Below are positions 1-8,667 of a stretch of DNA of 64,000 nt, piece after piece (position 1 is the first letter of the stretch; the number at the start of each line of letters is the position of its first letter). The DNA lies in contig JAEYSM010000040.1 of the NCBI GenBank assembly GCA_023434665.1, positions 1 to 64,000 of the forward strand, given 5' to 3'. A model generated the notes under the pieces. It made no database searches and was not told the origin of the DNA. It saw nothing but the letters and a program-made list of their open reading frames with translations. The stretch comes from Bacteroidota bacterium. GTDB lineage: Bacteria > Bacteroidota > Bacteroidia > Bacteroidales > Lentimicrobiaceae. A program made the position numbers and the translations under genes.

Positions 1-11
1 ATGGTTAAAGA

Positions 12-45
12 TGGGTTATTAACAAAGATCTGGGTTATTAACAAA
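12..45. repeat. 15-bp direct repeat, AT-rich
   Basis: TGGGTTATTAACAAA occurs at 12-26 and again at 31-45. It lies in the AT-rich leader upstream of gcvP. No coding potential is evident here, and the window edge hides what lies to the left. Confidence 0.7.
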
Positions 46-135
46 AAGAAAAAAGTAACCAAAAAAGAAAAAGTCAACATCATCATCAATTAACCTAAAA
101 AAAGTCAACTAATTTCAGGCATGCTCAAGGAATTG

Positions 136-177
136 ACTGAGTGCTGATTGCTGAATGCTGAAGGCTAATGACTGCTA
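136..177. repeat. Degenerate 7-bp tandem repeat
   Basis: Heptads related to GCTGAAT run in tandem: ACTGAGT, GCTGATT, GCTGAAT, GCTGAAG, GCTAATG, ACTGCTA. The array lies between the window start and the gcvP promoter and looks like ordinary intergenic slippage DNA. Confidence 0.55.
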
Positions 178-232
178 TTAAAAATCTAAAAACAAAATCA
201 AGTAACAAAGAATGCTACTCCTGTGAAAGTTT

Positions 233-240
233 TATCTTTG
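233..240 (+). promoter_or_regulatory. gcvP promoter, -7 box
   Basis: TATCTTTG matches the Bacteroidota -7 consensus TAnnTTTG, 36 bases upstream of the gcvP ATG. No clear TTTG -33 box stands at the usual 19-21 base spacing. Confidence 0.5.
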
Positions 241-275
241 CCTGAAAATTAACATACCTGTTAACATACTCAGTC

Positions 276-3164
276 ATGTCAAAACTATCCAACGATTTCA
301 TTAACCGTCACAACGGTCCCAGAGAAAGTGAGATGTCCCATATGCTTAATACAGTTGGGGTCTCCGATCTTGACACCTTAATTGATGAGACTATCCCTGC
401 CAGAATCCGCCTTCCTAAACCTTTGAATATTGCTGAAGGAATGAATGAATGGGAGTACTTGTCGCATTTAAAAGAGTTAGGTTCGAAAAATAAAATCTTC
501 AAATCGTATATCGGGATGGGTTACTATCCGGCCATCACTCCAGGTGTCATTCAGCGCAATGTGCTTGAGAATCCGGGCTGGTACACTTCCTATACTCCAT
601 ACCAGGCTGAAATTTCTCAGGGCCGTCTCGAAGCATTGTTGATTTATCAGACTATGATAAGTGATCTCACCGGAATGCCGATGGCCAATGCTTCGTTGCT
701 TGATGAAGCAACCGCAGCTTCCGAAGCTATGATCATGTTCTTTAATTCACGTTCAAGAGAGGCTGTTAAAGCAGGTACCAATAAGTTTTTTGTTTCAGAA
801 AAATTGTTCCCTCAAACCATTGATGTTCTTGTTACAAGAGCGACTCCGCTAGGAATAGAACTGGTTTTTGGTGATCATAATACCATTCAGTTTAACCAGG
901 AGTTCTTCGGAGCTATCATTCAGTACCCTGATGAAACAGGTGAAATTCACGATTACCGCGATTTTACCGCAAGGGCTCACGAACACAATGTGATGGTGGC
1001 TGTAGCTGCCGACCTTTTGAGTCTTGTTCTGTTAACCCCTCCGGGTGAATGGGGAGCTGATGCTGTTCTGGGTTCAAACCAGCGCTTTGGTTTACCAATG
1101 GGATATGGCGGTCCTCATGCAGGTTATTTTGCTGTCCGTGAAGAGTTTAAACGTACCATTCCCGGTCGTATAATTGGAATTTCAATTGACGCAAAAGGAA
1201 ACAGAGCGCTCAGAATGGCGCTGCAGACACGTGAGCAACACATCAAGAGAGAGAAAGCTACTTCAAATATTTGTACCGCCCAGGCTCTTCTTGCTATTAT
1301 GTCGGCATTCTATGGTGTTTATAATGGCCCTGATGGCTTACGCCAGATTGCCTGCAGAATTAACACATATACCACTTTACTGGCCTCTGAGGTTGAGAAG
1401 TATGGCTATAGGCAACTGAATGAAACCTTCTTCGACACCGTTAGAATTGAGTTACCCGACACAGTTAAGATAAATGACCTTAAGAAGCTTTCGCTTGAAA
1501 GTCAGGTCAACTTCAGATATTTCTCCGATAAAGTGATAGGTATCAGTCTTGATGAGACAACCAATCTCGAAGATCTGAAGATGCTGGTCAACATTTTTGC
1601 TTCAGCAGCAAGAAAGGCTTTTAATGCTGAGATTGAGATTTCTGAAACTTGCCAGGGTCAGCATTATCTGCCATCAGCATTGAAAAGAACATCCGATTTC
1701 ATGACTGATAAGGTTTTTAGTTCTTATCATTCAGAAACTGCCATGATGAGATTCATCAAGAGTCTTGAAAACAAGGATTTGTCACTTACCAGGGCTATGA
1801 TTCCGCTGGGATCATGTACAATGAAACTGAATGCTGCCGCTGAATTGTTTGTACTGAGCTGGCCTGAATTCAATGGCTTGCATCCTTTTGTACCGGCTGA
1901 TCAAGCTAAGGGTTACTCGCTCCTGATAAATGAATTTGAGAAAGACCTGTGTGAGATTACCGGATTTGCTGCCATGTCGTTCCAGCCCAATTCAGGTGCA
2001 GCCGGAGAATATACAGGATTGATGGTCATCAGATCATATCATTGCAGTCGCGGTGAAGGTCATAGGAATGTATGTATCATTCCGGCTTCGGCACACGGAA
2101 CAAATCCGGCAAGTGCTGCTATGGCAGGTATGACTGTAGTGGTCGTTAAATCGGACGAAAAAGGCAATATTGATCTGAATGATCTGAGAGAGAAAGCCGC
2201 TAAATATAAAGATACGTTATCTGCCTGCATGATCACCTACCCTTCCACTCATGGAGTTTTTGAAGAAGGTATTTGTGATGCGATCAATATTATCCACGAA
2301 AACGGAGGGCAGGTTTACATGGATGGTGCGAATATGAATGCTCAGGTTGGATTGACCAGTCCGGGCTTTATTGGTGCCGATGTTTGCCACCTTAATCTTC
2401 ATAAAACTTTTGCCATTCCTCATGGTGGTGGAGGTCCCGGAGTTGGACCAATAGGAGTTGCCCAGCATCTTAAACCATTCCTGCCCGGCCATTCAATGGT
2501 TAAAACCGGCGGAGAAAACGGAATTCATGCCGTAGCTTCAGCTCCATTCGGAAGTGCTTCTATCCTGCCTATTTCTTATGCTTATATCAAGCTATTGGGA
2601 GGCGAAGGACTTACCATGGCAACCAAAATGGCCATTTTAAATGCCAATTACCTGAAAGTTAAATTATCAAAGTACTTTAAGATTCTTTACACAGGTAAGA
2701 ATGACAGAGTTGCTCATGAAATGATTCTTGACTGCAATGAATTCAGCCGTTCAGCTGATGTGCAGGTGGGTGATATTGCAAAACGACTGATGGATTATGG
2801 ATTCCATGCGCCTACAGTTGCCTTCCCGGTACACGGCACTCTTATGGTTGAACCTACTGAAAGTGAACCACTGGAAGAATTAGACAGGTTTGTGGATGCC
2901 ATGGGTTCCATCAGAGCTGAGATTGATGAAATTATCCAGGGAAATGCTGACAGGCAGGTGAATGTGATTAAGAAAGCTCCTCATACTATGGAGATGGTGA
3001 CTAACGATAACTGGGACCTGCCCTATTCGAGAGAGAAAGCCGCATTCCCCATGAAGTCGCTCAGATATGACAAATACTGGCCTGCAGTCACACGCATCGA
3101 CGATGCATACGGCGACAGGAACCTTATGTGCACCTGCGCTCCTTTAGCTGCTTATCAGGAATAG
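276..3164 (+). CDS. gcvP: Glycine dehydrogenase (decarboxylating), P-protein
   Basis: This 962-residue protein is the pyridoxal-phosphate subunit of the cytoplasmic glycine cleavage system. It decarboxylates glycine and passes the aminomethyl group to the lipoyl arm of GcvH. It is the fused single-chain type: an N-terminal half (about 1-440) and a C-terminal half holding the cofactor lysine K710 in NLHKTFAIPHGGGGPG, followed by the glycine-rich loop typical of the family. The start MSKLSNDFINRHNGP matches the usual P-protein N-terminus and lies 36 bases after a -7 box. gcvT and gcvH are not in the window, but the L-protein candidate lpdA lies 2 kb downstream. A hairpin terminator shared with the convergent PLP lyase follows. 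Length and motifs are complete. Confidence 0.97.
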   Translation: MSKLSNDFINRHNGPRESEMSHMLNTVGVSDLDTLIDETIPARIRLPKPLNIAEGMNEWEYLSHLKELGSKNKIFKSYIGMGYYPAITPGVIQRNVLENPGWYTSYTPYQAEISQGRLEALLIYQTMISDLTGMPMANASLLDEATAASEAMIMFFNSRSREAVKAGTNKFFVSEKLFPQTIDVLVTRATPLGIELVFGDHNTIQFNQEFFGAIIQYPDETGEIHDYRDFTARAHEHNVMVAVAADLLSLVLLTPPGEWGADAVLGSNQRFGLPMGYGGPHAGYFAVREEFKRTIPGRIIGISIDAKGNRALRMALQTREQHIKREKATSNICTAQALLAIMSAFYGVYNGPDGLRQIACRINTYTTLLASEVEKYGYRQLNETFFDTVRIELPDTVKINDLKKLSLESQVNFRYFSDKVIGISLDETTNLEDLKMLVNIFASAARKAFNAEIEISETCQGQHYLPSALKRTSDFMTDKVFSSYHSETAMMRFIKSLENKDLSLTRAMIPLGSCTMKLNAAAELFVLSWPEFNGLHPFVPADQAKGYSLLINEFEKDLCEITGFAAMSFQPNSGAAGEYTGLMVIRSYHCSRGEGHRNVCIIPASAHGTNPASAAMAGMTVVVVKSDEKGNIDLNDLREKAAKYKDTLSACMITYPSTHGVFEEGICDAINIIHENGGQVYMDGANMNAQVGLTSPGFIGADVCHLNLHKTFAIPHGGGGPGVGPIGVAQHLKPFLPGHSMVKTGGENGIHAVASAPFGSASILPISYAYIKLLGGEGLTMATKMAILNANYLKVKLSKYFKILYTGKNDRVAHEMILDCNEFSRSADVQVGDIAKRLMDYGFHAPTVAFPVHGTLMVEPTESEPLEELDRFVDAMGSIRAEIDEIIQGNADRQVNVIKKAPHTMEMVTNDNWDLPYSREKAAFPMKSLRYDKYWPAVTRIDDAYGDRNLMCTCAPLAAYQE

Positions 3165-3207
3165 TAAATTTCCGGCTGGCATAACATTTGCCCGAATGGG
3201 ATTCAAA

Positions 3208-3239
3208 TAAAAAAGGGAAGGTTCAAAGCCTTCCCTTTT
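3208..3239. terminator. Bidirectional terminator between gcvP and PLP lyase
   Basis: GGGAAGG (3215-3221), a 7-base loop, CCTTCCC (3229-3235), flanked by AAAA and TTTT. It serves the convergent genes on both sides. Confidence 0.85.
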
Positions 3240-3256
3240 CATAAATATCAGTTTTC

Positions 3257-4462
3257 TTACTTCACAAGAACTTTTGCATTTGCAAGGCAGGCTGCAATTC
3301 TTTCCCAGGTCCTTGAAATATCATTATCAAGTCCAACGCTGAAGCGGACAAGCCCTTCGCTCATTCCCATCTTATTCTGAATGTCTTCGGGAACTTCACT
3401 CGAAGTACTTTTTCCTGAGTTGCTGAACAATGTCTTGAAATAGCCGAGGCTCACTGCCAGATATCCTACATCATTCATTTCCATATCTTCCATGAATTTG
3501 GAAGCCTGCTCAGCGGTGCCAAGATCGATCGTGATCATTCCACCATAACCAAACTCTTTATTCATCATACGGGTGAGCAATTCGTAACCCGGATGCTCAG
3601 GAAGACCAGGATATGAAATCTGCAGACCGGCTTCTTTGAACTTATGGGCAAGATACATAGCGTTGTGGCTGTGCTGTTTCATTCTTATATGCAGTGTATG
3701 CAGGTTCTTAAGAATGCTGGATGAGCGCAGAGGATCGAGAACCGGTCCCAGCAACATGCTTGTTCCGTCGTTTACATCAATCATAGAATTGATAAAATCG
3801 GCTTTTGCACAGATCGCACCGGCAACGCAATCATTCTTACCATTGATAAACTTGGTCATACTGTAAACTACAATATGTGCACCTAACCTGATCGGGTTAA
3901 CGATCATAGGTGTGAAAGTATTATCAACAACCAGAGGAATATTGTGCTGATCGGCAATAGCGCCCAGAGCCGGAATATCTGATATCTGAAGCATCGGGTT
4001 GGTCATTGTTTCAGTATAGATCAGTTTTGTATTTGGTCTGATAGCTGCCTTTACCGACTCCAGATTGGTGATATCGACGAAAGTAACGTCAATATTGAAT
4101 TTCTTAAGATAATTTGACAGGAATGCGTATGTTCCTCCATAGGTTGTAACACTACTTACAATGTGGTCACCGGTGTTAACCAGATGAAGAATTGTGTTGG
4201 TGATAGCAGCCATGCCACTGGCTGTAACCCATGCAGCTTCAGTACCTTCCATTGCTGCCATAGCATCGGCCAGGTATTTATTGCTTGGATTCCAGTGACG
4301 GGAGTATAAGAAACAACCCTCAGCTTCACCATGAAAAGTATCGGTCATGGTTTTAGCCTGCATAAATGTATAGGTTGCAGAATCTGTGATAGATGGATTT
4401 ACATCACCAAATTCACCAAACTGGCGAAGATCTTGAATCTGACTTGCTGGATCAAATTTCAT
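3257..4462 (-). CDS. Cys/Met-metabolism PLP-dependent lyase/transferase
   Basis: This 401-residue protein belongs to the trans-sulfuration enzyme family (methionine gamma-lyase, cystathionine gamma-synthase/lyase, O-acetylhomoserine sulfhydrylase). Family landmarks are Y109 in TTYGGT (cofactor ring stacking), D180 in VVDNTF (pyridine nitrogen) and the Schiff-base lysine K204 in YSMTKFINGKND. The usual SxTKYxxGHxD is altered here: Phe replaces Tyr and Lys replaces His. Substrate cannot be fixed from sequence. The divergent Lrp-type gene, 159 bases away, suggests amino-acid-responsive control and a catabolic role such as methionine or cysteine breakdown (inference). A TATTTTTG -7 box at 4501-4494 on the minus strand fits its promoter. 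Confidence 0.85.
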   Translation of the reverse strand: MKFDPASQIQDLRQFGEFGDVNPSITDSATYTFMQAKTMTDTFHGEAEGCFLYSRHWNPSNKYLADAMAAMEGTEAAWVTASGMAAITNTILHLVNTGDHIVSSVTTYGGTYAFLSNYLKKFNIDVTFVDITNLESVKAAIRPNTKLIYTETMTNPMLQISDIPALGAIADQHNIPLVVDNTFTPMIVNPIRLGAHIVVYSMTKFINGKNDCVAGAICAKADFINSMIDVNDGTSMLLGPVLDPLRSSSILKNLHTLHIRMKQHSHNAMYLAHKFKEAGLQISYPGLPEHPGYELLTRMMNKEFGYGGMITIDLGTAEQASKFMEDMEMNDVGYLAVSLGYFKTLFSNSGKSTSSEVPEDIQNKMGMSEGLVRFSVGLDNDISRTWERIAACLANAKVLVK

Positions 4463-4493
4463 AGTGCTTATTTTTTAAGTTCTTTTTATGAAA

Positions 4494-4501
4494 CAAAAAT
4501 A
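4494..4501 (-). promoter_or_regulatory. PLP lyase promoter, -7 box
   Basis: Read on the minus strand, TATTTTTG matches TAnnTTTG about 30 bases upstream of the lyase ATG, in the divergent region shared with the Lrp gene. No convincing -33 box is seen. Confidence 0.4.
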
Positions 4502-4621
4502 TCGATTATTCAGTATAGTTGCATCAATTATAATAATTTAGCAGTAAATTGCCGAATATTTTTAAAATCTGTAAGCAAATGGTCTTATTAAGTTAATAAT
4601 TATAAGATAAAACTAAAAATT

Positions 4622-5089
4622 ATGATAAACCGCTTTCACATTGATAGTTTGGACAAGAAAATCATTAAACTTCTCAACAAAGATTCGAGGCTACCGTTTG
4701 TGGAAGTTGCCCGCAAATGCAATGTATCGGGTGCTGCAATCCATCAGAGAATGCAGAAGATGCAGGAAGCAGGGGTTATACGTGGTTCTTCCCTGCAATT
4801 GAATCCCAAAGCCCTGGGTTACATGACCTGTGCTTTTATCGGAATCCAGGTTAATTTAACATCCACATCCACGCACGATGAGGTGTTTAATAAGATAAGT
4901 AAGATTCCGCAGATAGTTGAATGTCATCACATATCAGGCAAATATTCATTGCTGGTTAAAATACTCACACAGAGCAATGAGCATCTGAAACAGATCATCG
5001 TGGAGCAGATACAGTCAATTCCGGAGATCAGTTTTACCGAAACTTTTATTTCTTTGGAAACAGGGTTTGAGCGGCAGCTGGAATTGTAA
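4622..5089 (+). CDS. Lrp/AsnC-family transcriptional regulator
   Basis: This 155-residue protein has the two-part Lrp/AsnC layout: an N-terminal winged helix-turn-helix (about 5-65, starting IDSLDKKIIKLLNKDSR) and a C-terminal RAM ligand-binding domain (about 70-150) containing the IVECHHISGKYSLLVKI core. Such proteins form octamers or dimers of dimers and sense amino acids. It is transcribed divergently from the PLP-dependent Cys/Met lyase; local control of that gene, probably with autoregulation, is the simplest reading but is inferred from position only. The ATG chosen gives the usual N-terminal length. Confidence 0.92.
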   Translation: MINRFHIDSLDKKIIKLLNKDSRLPFVEVARKCNVSGAAIHQRMQKMQEAGVIRGSSLQLNPKALGYMTCAFIGIQVNLTSTSTHDEVFNKISKIPQIVECHHISGKYSLLVKILTQSNEHLKQIIVEQIQSIPEISFTETFISLETGFERQLEL

Positions 5090-5199
5090 ATTTTCAGTCA
5101 AAGGTGCTGTATCCGCATAACGGCATGTACTTCATGTTGTGTGGTGCATGTGGCATTATGCAGGTGTTGCATGTGATTGCCAAACAAAACAAACTGTGC

Positions 5200-5231
5200 C
5201 TTGTTAGAGCGGTGGAAAATACTTAAATTTG
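5200..5231 (+). promoter_or_regulatory. lpdA promoter (-33/-7)
   Basis: CTTG at 5200-5203, a 20-base spacer, then TAAATTTG at 5224-5231. The predicted transcription start is near 5237. This rules out the in-frame ATG at 5177 and supports the ATG at 5255. Confidence 0.7.
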
Positions 5232-5254
5232 CACTAATTAAATATTTGACTATT

Positions 5255-6646
5255 ATGAACTATGATTTGATAGTGATAGGATCTGGTCCCGGAGGTTACG
5301 TTGCCGCCATAAGGGCATCGCAACTGGGAATGAAAGTCGGCGTTGTTGAAAAGGCTGAACTCGGTGGAATTTGTCTCAATTGGGGATGTATTCCCACCAA
5401 GGCACTTATGAAAAGCGCTCAGGTTTACGATTATATGAAACATGCTGCCGAATATGGCATATCACTATCAGGGGAAGTGAAGCCTGATTTTGAGGCTGTT
5501 GTTAAGAGAAGCAGGGGTGTCGCCGATGGCATGAGCAAAGGCATTCAATTCCTTTTCAAGAAGAATAAGATCGATCACTTGCAGGGATATGGTAAAGTTA
5601 AACCCGGCAAAGTAGTCGAAGTAACTGATAATGACGGAAATGTCAAGGAATTCAAGCCACAGCACATTATCCTGGCCACAGGTGCCCGCTCGCGCGAACT
5701 GCCTAACTTAAAGCAGGATGGCAAGAAAGTTATCGGATATCGTGAAGCAATGGTGCTTCCTAATCTTCCTGAGACTATGGTAGTGGTTGGTTCAGGTGCA
5801 ATCGGTTCGGAGTTTGCCTATTTCTATCAGACAATGGGTACAAAAGTCACCCTGGTAGAATTTATGCCAAATATAGTTCCTGTTGAAGATGAAGAGATTT
5901 CAAAACAACTGGAACGCAGTTTCAAGAAGTCGGGCATGAAGGTAATGACTTCATCGACTGTTGAATCTGTTGATACATCAGGTGATAAGTGCAAGGTGAC
6001 CATTAAAACCAAAAAAGGTGAGGAGGTGATTGAAGCCGACATCGTGTTATCAGCCGTTGGAATCACCACCAATATTGAGAATCTGGGGATTGAAGAGACA
6101 GGAATTGAAACTGAAAAAGGTAAGGTGGTCGTTGATGAGTTCTACAAAACCAATGTCGAAGGTATCTATGCCATTGGTGACATTGTTCATGGACCGGCTT
6201 TAGCGCATGTGGCCTCTCATGAAGGAATTATCTGTGTTGAGAAAATTGCCGGCAAACATGTTGAACCTCTTGACTATCAGAATATACCCGGATGTACTTA
6301 TACACATCCTGAAGTGGCATCGGTTGGTTTGACCGAAAAAGCAGCCCGTGAAGCAGGTTATGACATTAAAGTGGGAAAATTCCCTTATTCAGCTTCCGGC
6401 AAAGCCAGTGCTGCAGGAAATAAGGAAGGCTTTGTGAAGGTAATTTTCGATGCAAAATACGGAGAATGGCTGGGTGCCCATATGATTGGGGATAATGTAA
6501 CTGAAATGATCGCTGAAGTGGTAGTTGCACGAAAACTTGAAACAACCGGCGAAGAAATTATAAAAGCTGTTCATCCGCATCCTACTATGTCAGAGGCTGT
6601 CATGGAGGCTGTTGCAGCTGCTTACGACGAAGTAATTCACATTTAA
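5255..6646 (+). CDS. lpdA: Dihydrolipoamide dehydrogenase (E3/L-protein)
   Basis: This 463-residue FAD flavoenzyme reoxidises dihydrolipoyl groups of 2-oxoacid dehydrogenases and of the glycine cleavage H-protein, reducing NAD+. An N-terminal FAD Rossmann motif GSGPGG is followed by the redox disulfide C40/C45 in GGICLNWGCIPTK. A second Rossmann motif (VVGSGAIGSEFAYF) binds NAD. The ATIG/GD FAD motif appears as YAIGDIVHG, and the C-terminal HPHPTMSEAV carries the catalytic His-Glu pair. The frame stays open to an ATG at 5177, but that would add 26 non-homologous residues and lies upstream of the predicted transcript start; the MNYDLIVIGSG start is standard. The nearby gcvP suggests it may serve glycine cleavage among other complexes. 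Confidence 0.96.
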   Translation: MNYDLIVIGSGPGGYVAAIRASQLGMKVGVVEKAELGGICLNWGCIPTKALMKSAQVYDYMKHAAEYGISLSGEVKPDFEAVVKRSRGVADGMSKGIQFLFKKNKIDHLQGYGKVKPGKVVEVTDNDGNVKEFKPQHIILATGARSRELPNLKQDGKKVIGYREAMVLPNLPETMVVVGSGAIGSEFAYFYQTMGTKVTLVEFMPNIVPVEDEEISKQLERSFKKSGMKVMTSSTVESVDTSGDKCKVTIKTKKGEEVIEADIVLSAVGITTNIENLGIEETGIETEKGKVVVDEFYKTNVEGIYAIGDIVHGPALAHVASHEGIICVEKIAGKHVEPLDYQNIPGCTYTHPEVASVGLTEKAAREAGYDIKVGKFPYSASGKASAAGNKEGFVKVIFDAKYGEWLGAHMIGDNVTEMIAEVVVARKLETTGEEIIKAVHPHPTMSEAVMEAVAAAYDEVIHI

Positions 6647-6657
6647 TAGAATATAAA

Positions 6658-6688
6658 GGGAGGCGGATTAACCGTCTCCCTATTTTTT
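6658..6688 (+). terminator. lpdA terminator abutting rfbC
   Basis: GGGAGGCGG (6658-6666), loop ATTAA, CCGTCTCCC (6672-6680), then TATTTTTT. The T-tract ends directly at the rfbC ATG (6689), so the hairpin occupies all of the space where an rfbC ribosome site would be. Confidence 0.85.
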
Positions 6689-7231
6689 ATGGAAGTCCTA
6701 ACAACCAGCATCTCAGGTTTATTGATTATTAAACCTAAAATTTTTTCAGACGAAAGAGGATACTTTTTCGAAGCCTATAATAAAGAAAGATTCCTCGAAG
6801 CAGGACTGGATATTGACTTTGTACAAGACAATGAAAGCCGCTCCATGAAAGGTGTACTGCGTGGTTTGCACATGCAGAAAGAGCCATACGCACAGGGGAA
6901 ATTAGTGAGAGTGATTACAGGTTCAGTGCTCGATGTGGCGGTTGACCTGAGAAAAGGCTCTCCCACATTCGGCAAATGGAATTCAATAATCCTGACTGGT
7001 GAAAATAAATGGATGTACTGGATACCCGAGGGCTTTGCTCATGGATTTCTGACACTAGAGGATAATACGGTATTCACTTATAAGTGTTCGGGTGTTTATA
7101 ATAAATCGGCTGAAGTTTCCATTAAATGGGATGACCCTGACCTGAATATTGACTGGGGCCAGGCAAATCCGGTACTATCAGAAAAAGACAAGCTTGCACA
7201 ATCTTTTCAGGAGTTCAGAAAAACACTCTGA
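6689..7231 (+). CDS. rfbC: dTDP-4-dehydrorhamnose 3,5-epimerase
   Basis: This 180-residue cupin epimerase (RmlC/RfbC) performs the third step of dTDP-L-rhamnose synthesis for cell-surface polysaccharide. Catalytic residues are visible: H61 in LRGLHMQ, K71 in QGKLVRV and Y131 in VFTYKCS, with the usual FSDERGYFFEAYN start and the WIPEGFAHGF strand. Length is normal. rfbA, rfbB and rfbD are not in the window, so this is an isolated copy. The ATG directly follows the T-tract of the lpdA terminator, so expression must come by read-through or from a promoter overlapping the hairpin; no leader for ribosome binding is visible. Confidence 0.95.
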   Translation: MEVLTTSISGLLIIKPKIFSDERGYFFEAYNKERFLEAGLDIDFVQDNESRSMKGVLRGLHMQKEPYAQGKLVRVITGSVLDVAVDLRKGSPTFGKWNSIILTGENKWMYWIPEGFAHGFLTLEDNTVFTYKCSGVYNKSAEVSIKWDDPDLNIDWGQANPVLSEKDKLAQSFQEFRKTL

Positions 7232-7489
7232 AATTTCACAGAGCTTCTTTGCTGCAACGCTCGCCTGACTCATACAAGGCTTCTAATGCTTAAGCTGGTG
7301 AGCTTGGGATAACAGCTGTCACTCCTGAAATAAATAGAAGACCCGAAGCCCCACTGCTCTGAAATTTTAAGAACATCTTAATACTGATTCTCTGATTTTT
7401 GCATAACAAGATTTAATTTTGAGGAGTTCAAAACGAAATTTCCGTTTTTAGCGTTATTATATCCATCTATATCTATCATAACCGGTATC
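7232..7489. other. Intergenic region, no gene seen
   Basis: These 258 bases lie between rfbC and the transglycosylase and show no convincing open frame. An imperfect inverted pair (AAATTTCACAGAGC near 7231-7244, GCTCTGAAATTT near 7356-7367) could bracket a folded RNA, but nothing identifies one. A -7-like TAATTTTG stands at 7414-7421, ahead of the transglycosylase. Confidence 0.4.
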
Positions 7490-8509
7490 ATGAACCCGAT
7501 ATTCTATAGAACCTCTTTTTTTGTATTGCTTTTTGCATCCATAACCATCGTAGTCTTTTCATTTTTCAAAAACCCCGGACAGGATTTTGATAAACTGTAC
7601 TATGAGTCGTTCGCCCGTCATAATAAGGTGCACGCGCTGGTTATACCCGATTCACTTTCATTTGCCGGTGAAGAAGTTCCAATCAACCAGTATTATGTGA
7701 GGGAAGGGCTTGATAGAGAACTTCTTGTAAATACCTACTGGCATTCGAATACGGTTCTTCTCCTGAAAAGGGCTGCCAGGTTTTTCCCTGTTATTGAGCC
7801 GATATTAAAAGAGAATGGAATTCCTGATGATTTTAAATATGTTGCACTCATTGAGAGCGGTCTGATGAATGTTATCTCACCTTCGAATGCAGCCGGCTTC
7901 TGGCAGTTTCTCGATGCTACGGCTAAACAATATGGGCTTGAAGTATCAGAGGAAGTTGATGAACGCTATCACCTGGAGAAAGCGACAGTAGCTGCATGCA
8001 AATATTTCCAGTCGTCTAACAGCAAATATGCCAACTGGACTCTTTCGGCAGCATCCTATAACGCAGGTGCAGGAAGGATTTCAAGGGAGCTGACACGACA
8101 GCAGGTTAGTGATTTTTACAGTTTGTGGCTAAACCAGGAAACTTCAAGGTACATTTTCAGAATACTCGCATTGAAACTGATTTATGAAGACCCAACCAAG
8201 TACGGTTTTTATATCAGGCAAAGGGACCTCTACCCTCCTATCCCAACCAAAACAGTTGAAATAAGTGCAACCACACCTGATCTCATTGCCTTTGCACTAC
8301 AAAACAAGACGAATTTCAGGGTGCTTAAAGAGTTCAATCCATGGCTAAGGTCTGATAAACTGACAGTTAAGCCCGGAGTAAAGTATCAGATAAAACTGCC
8401 GGAAGACGGCTATACCGGTTACGACCAGCTTTTGAAAGATATAGACAGTCCGGATAAAATTGTGGGAAAAGGATCATTGGATGTACCTCCTATGCCTCTT
8501 GAACAATAA
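7490..8509 (+). CDS. Membrane-anchored lytic transglycosylase (SLT domain)
   Basis: This 339-residue protein has an N-terminal hydrophobic segment (about 9-26) acting as signal or anchor, then a lysozyme-like SLT domain (about 95-215) resembling MltD. The catalytic glutamate is E122 in VALIESGL, followed by the family signatures NAAGFWQF and AASYNAGAGRI. The C-terminal 100 residues resemble a degenerate LysM-type peptidoglycan-binding segment (VKPGVKYQIKLP). It should cleave the MurNAc-GlcNAc bond to give 1,6-anhydro products in the periplasm. It stands alone, with no obvious operon partner. Confidence 0.88.
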   Translation: MNPIFYRTSFFVLLFASITIVVFSFFKNPGQDFDKLYYESFARHNKVHALVIPDSLSFAGEEVPINQYYVREGLDRELLVNTYWHSNTVLLLKRAARFFPVIEPILKENGIPDDFKYVALIESGLMNVISPSNAAGFWQFLDATAKQYGLEVSEEVDERYHLEKATVAACKYFQSSNSKYANWTLSAASYNAGAGRISRELTRQQVSDFYSLWLNQETSRYIFRILALKLIYEDPTKYGFYIRQRDLYPPIPTKTVEISATTPDLIAFALQNKTNFRVLKEFNPWLRSDKLTVKPGVKYQIKLPEDGYTGYDQLLKDIDSPDKIVGKGSLDVPPMPLEQ

Positions 8510-8609
8510 AACTTCACAACTCCCTGTGGGCAGATCCTCCGGCCCGGGGTGATTTCTGACTTCCCTTTTCAGGAAACTAACCGACACTTCTTTGCATGAG
8601 AAATTAGCT

Positions 8610-8617
8610 TAATTTTG
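8610..8617 (+). promoter_or_regulatory. uvrA promoter, -7 box
   Basis: TAATTTTG matches TAnnTTTG 50 bases upstream of the uvrA GTG. No -33 box at standard spacing is clear, and no LexA-type operator is recognised. Confidence 0.4.
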
Positions 8618-8667
8618 CAGTTTCAATTTTTTGAACGAATTTTTCAGGTTTGGAAGGCACATAAATA

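Noticed and set aside
7232..7489. Possible structured RNA such as 6S between rfbC and the transglycosylase
   Set aside because: The bracketing inverted repeat is imperfect, no promoter stands at its 5' side, and no 6S-type central bubble could be recognised.
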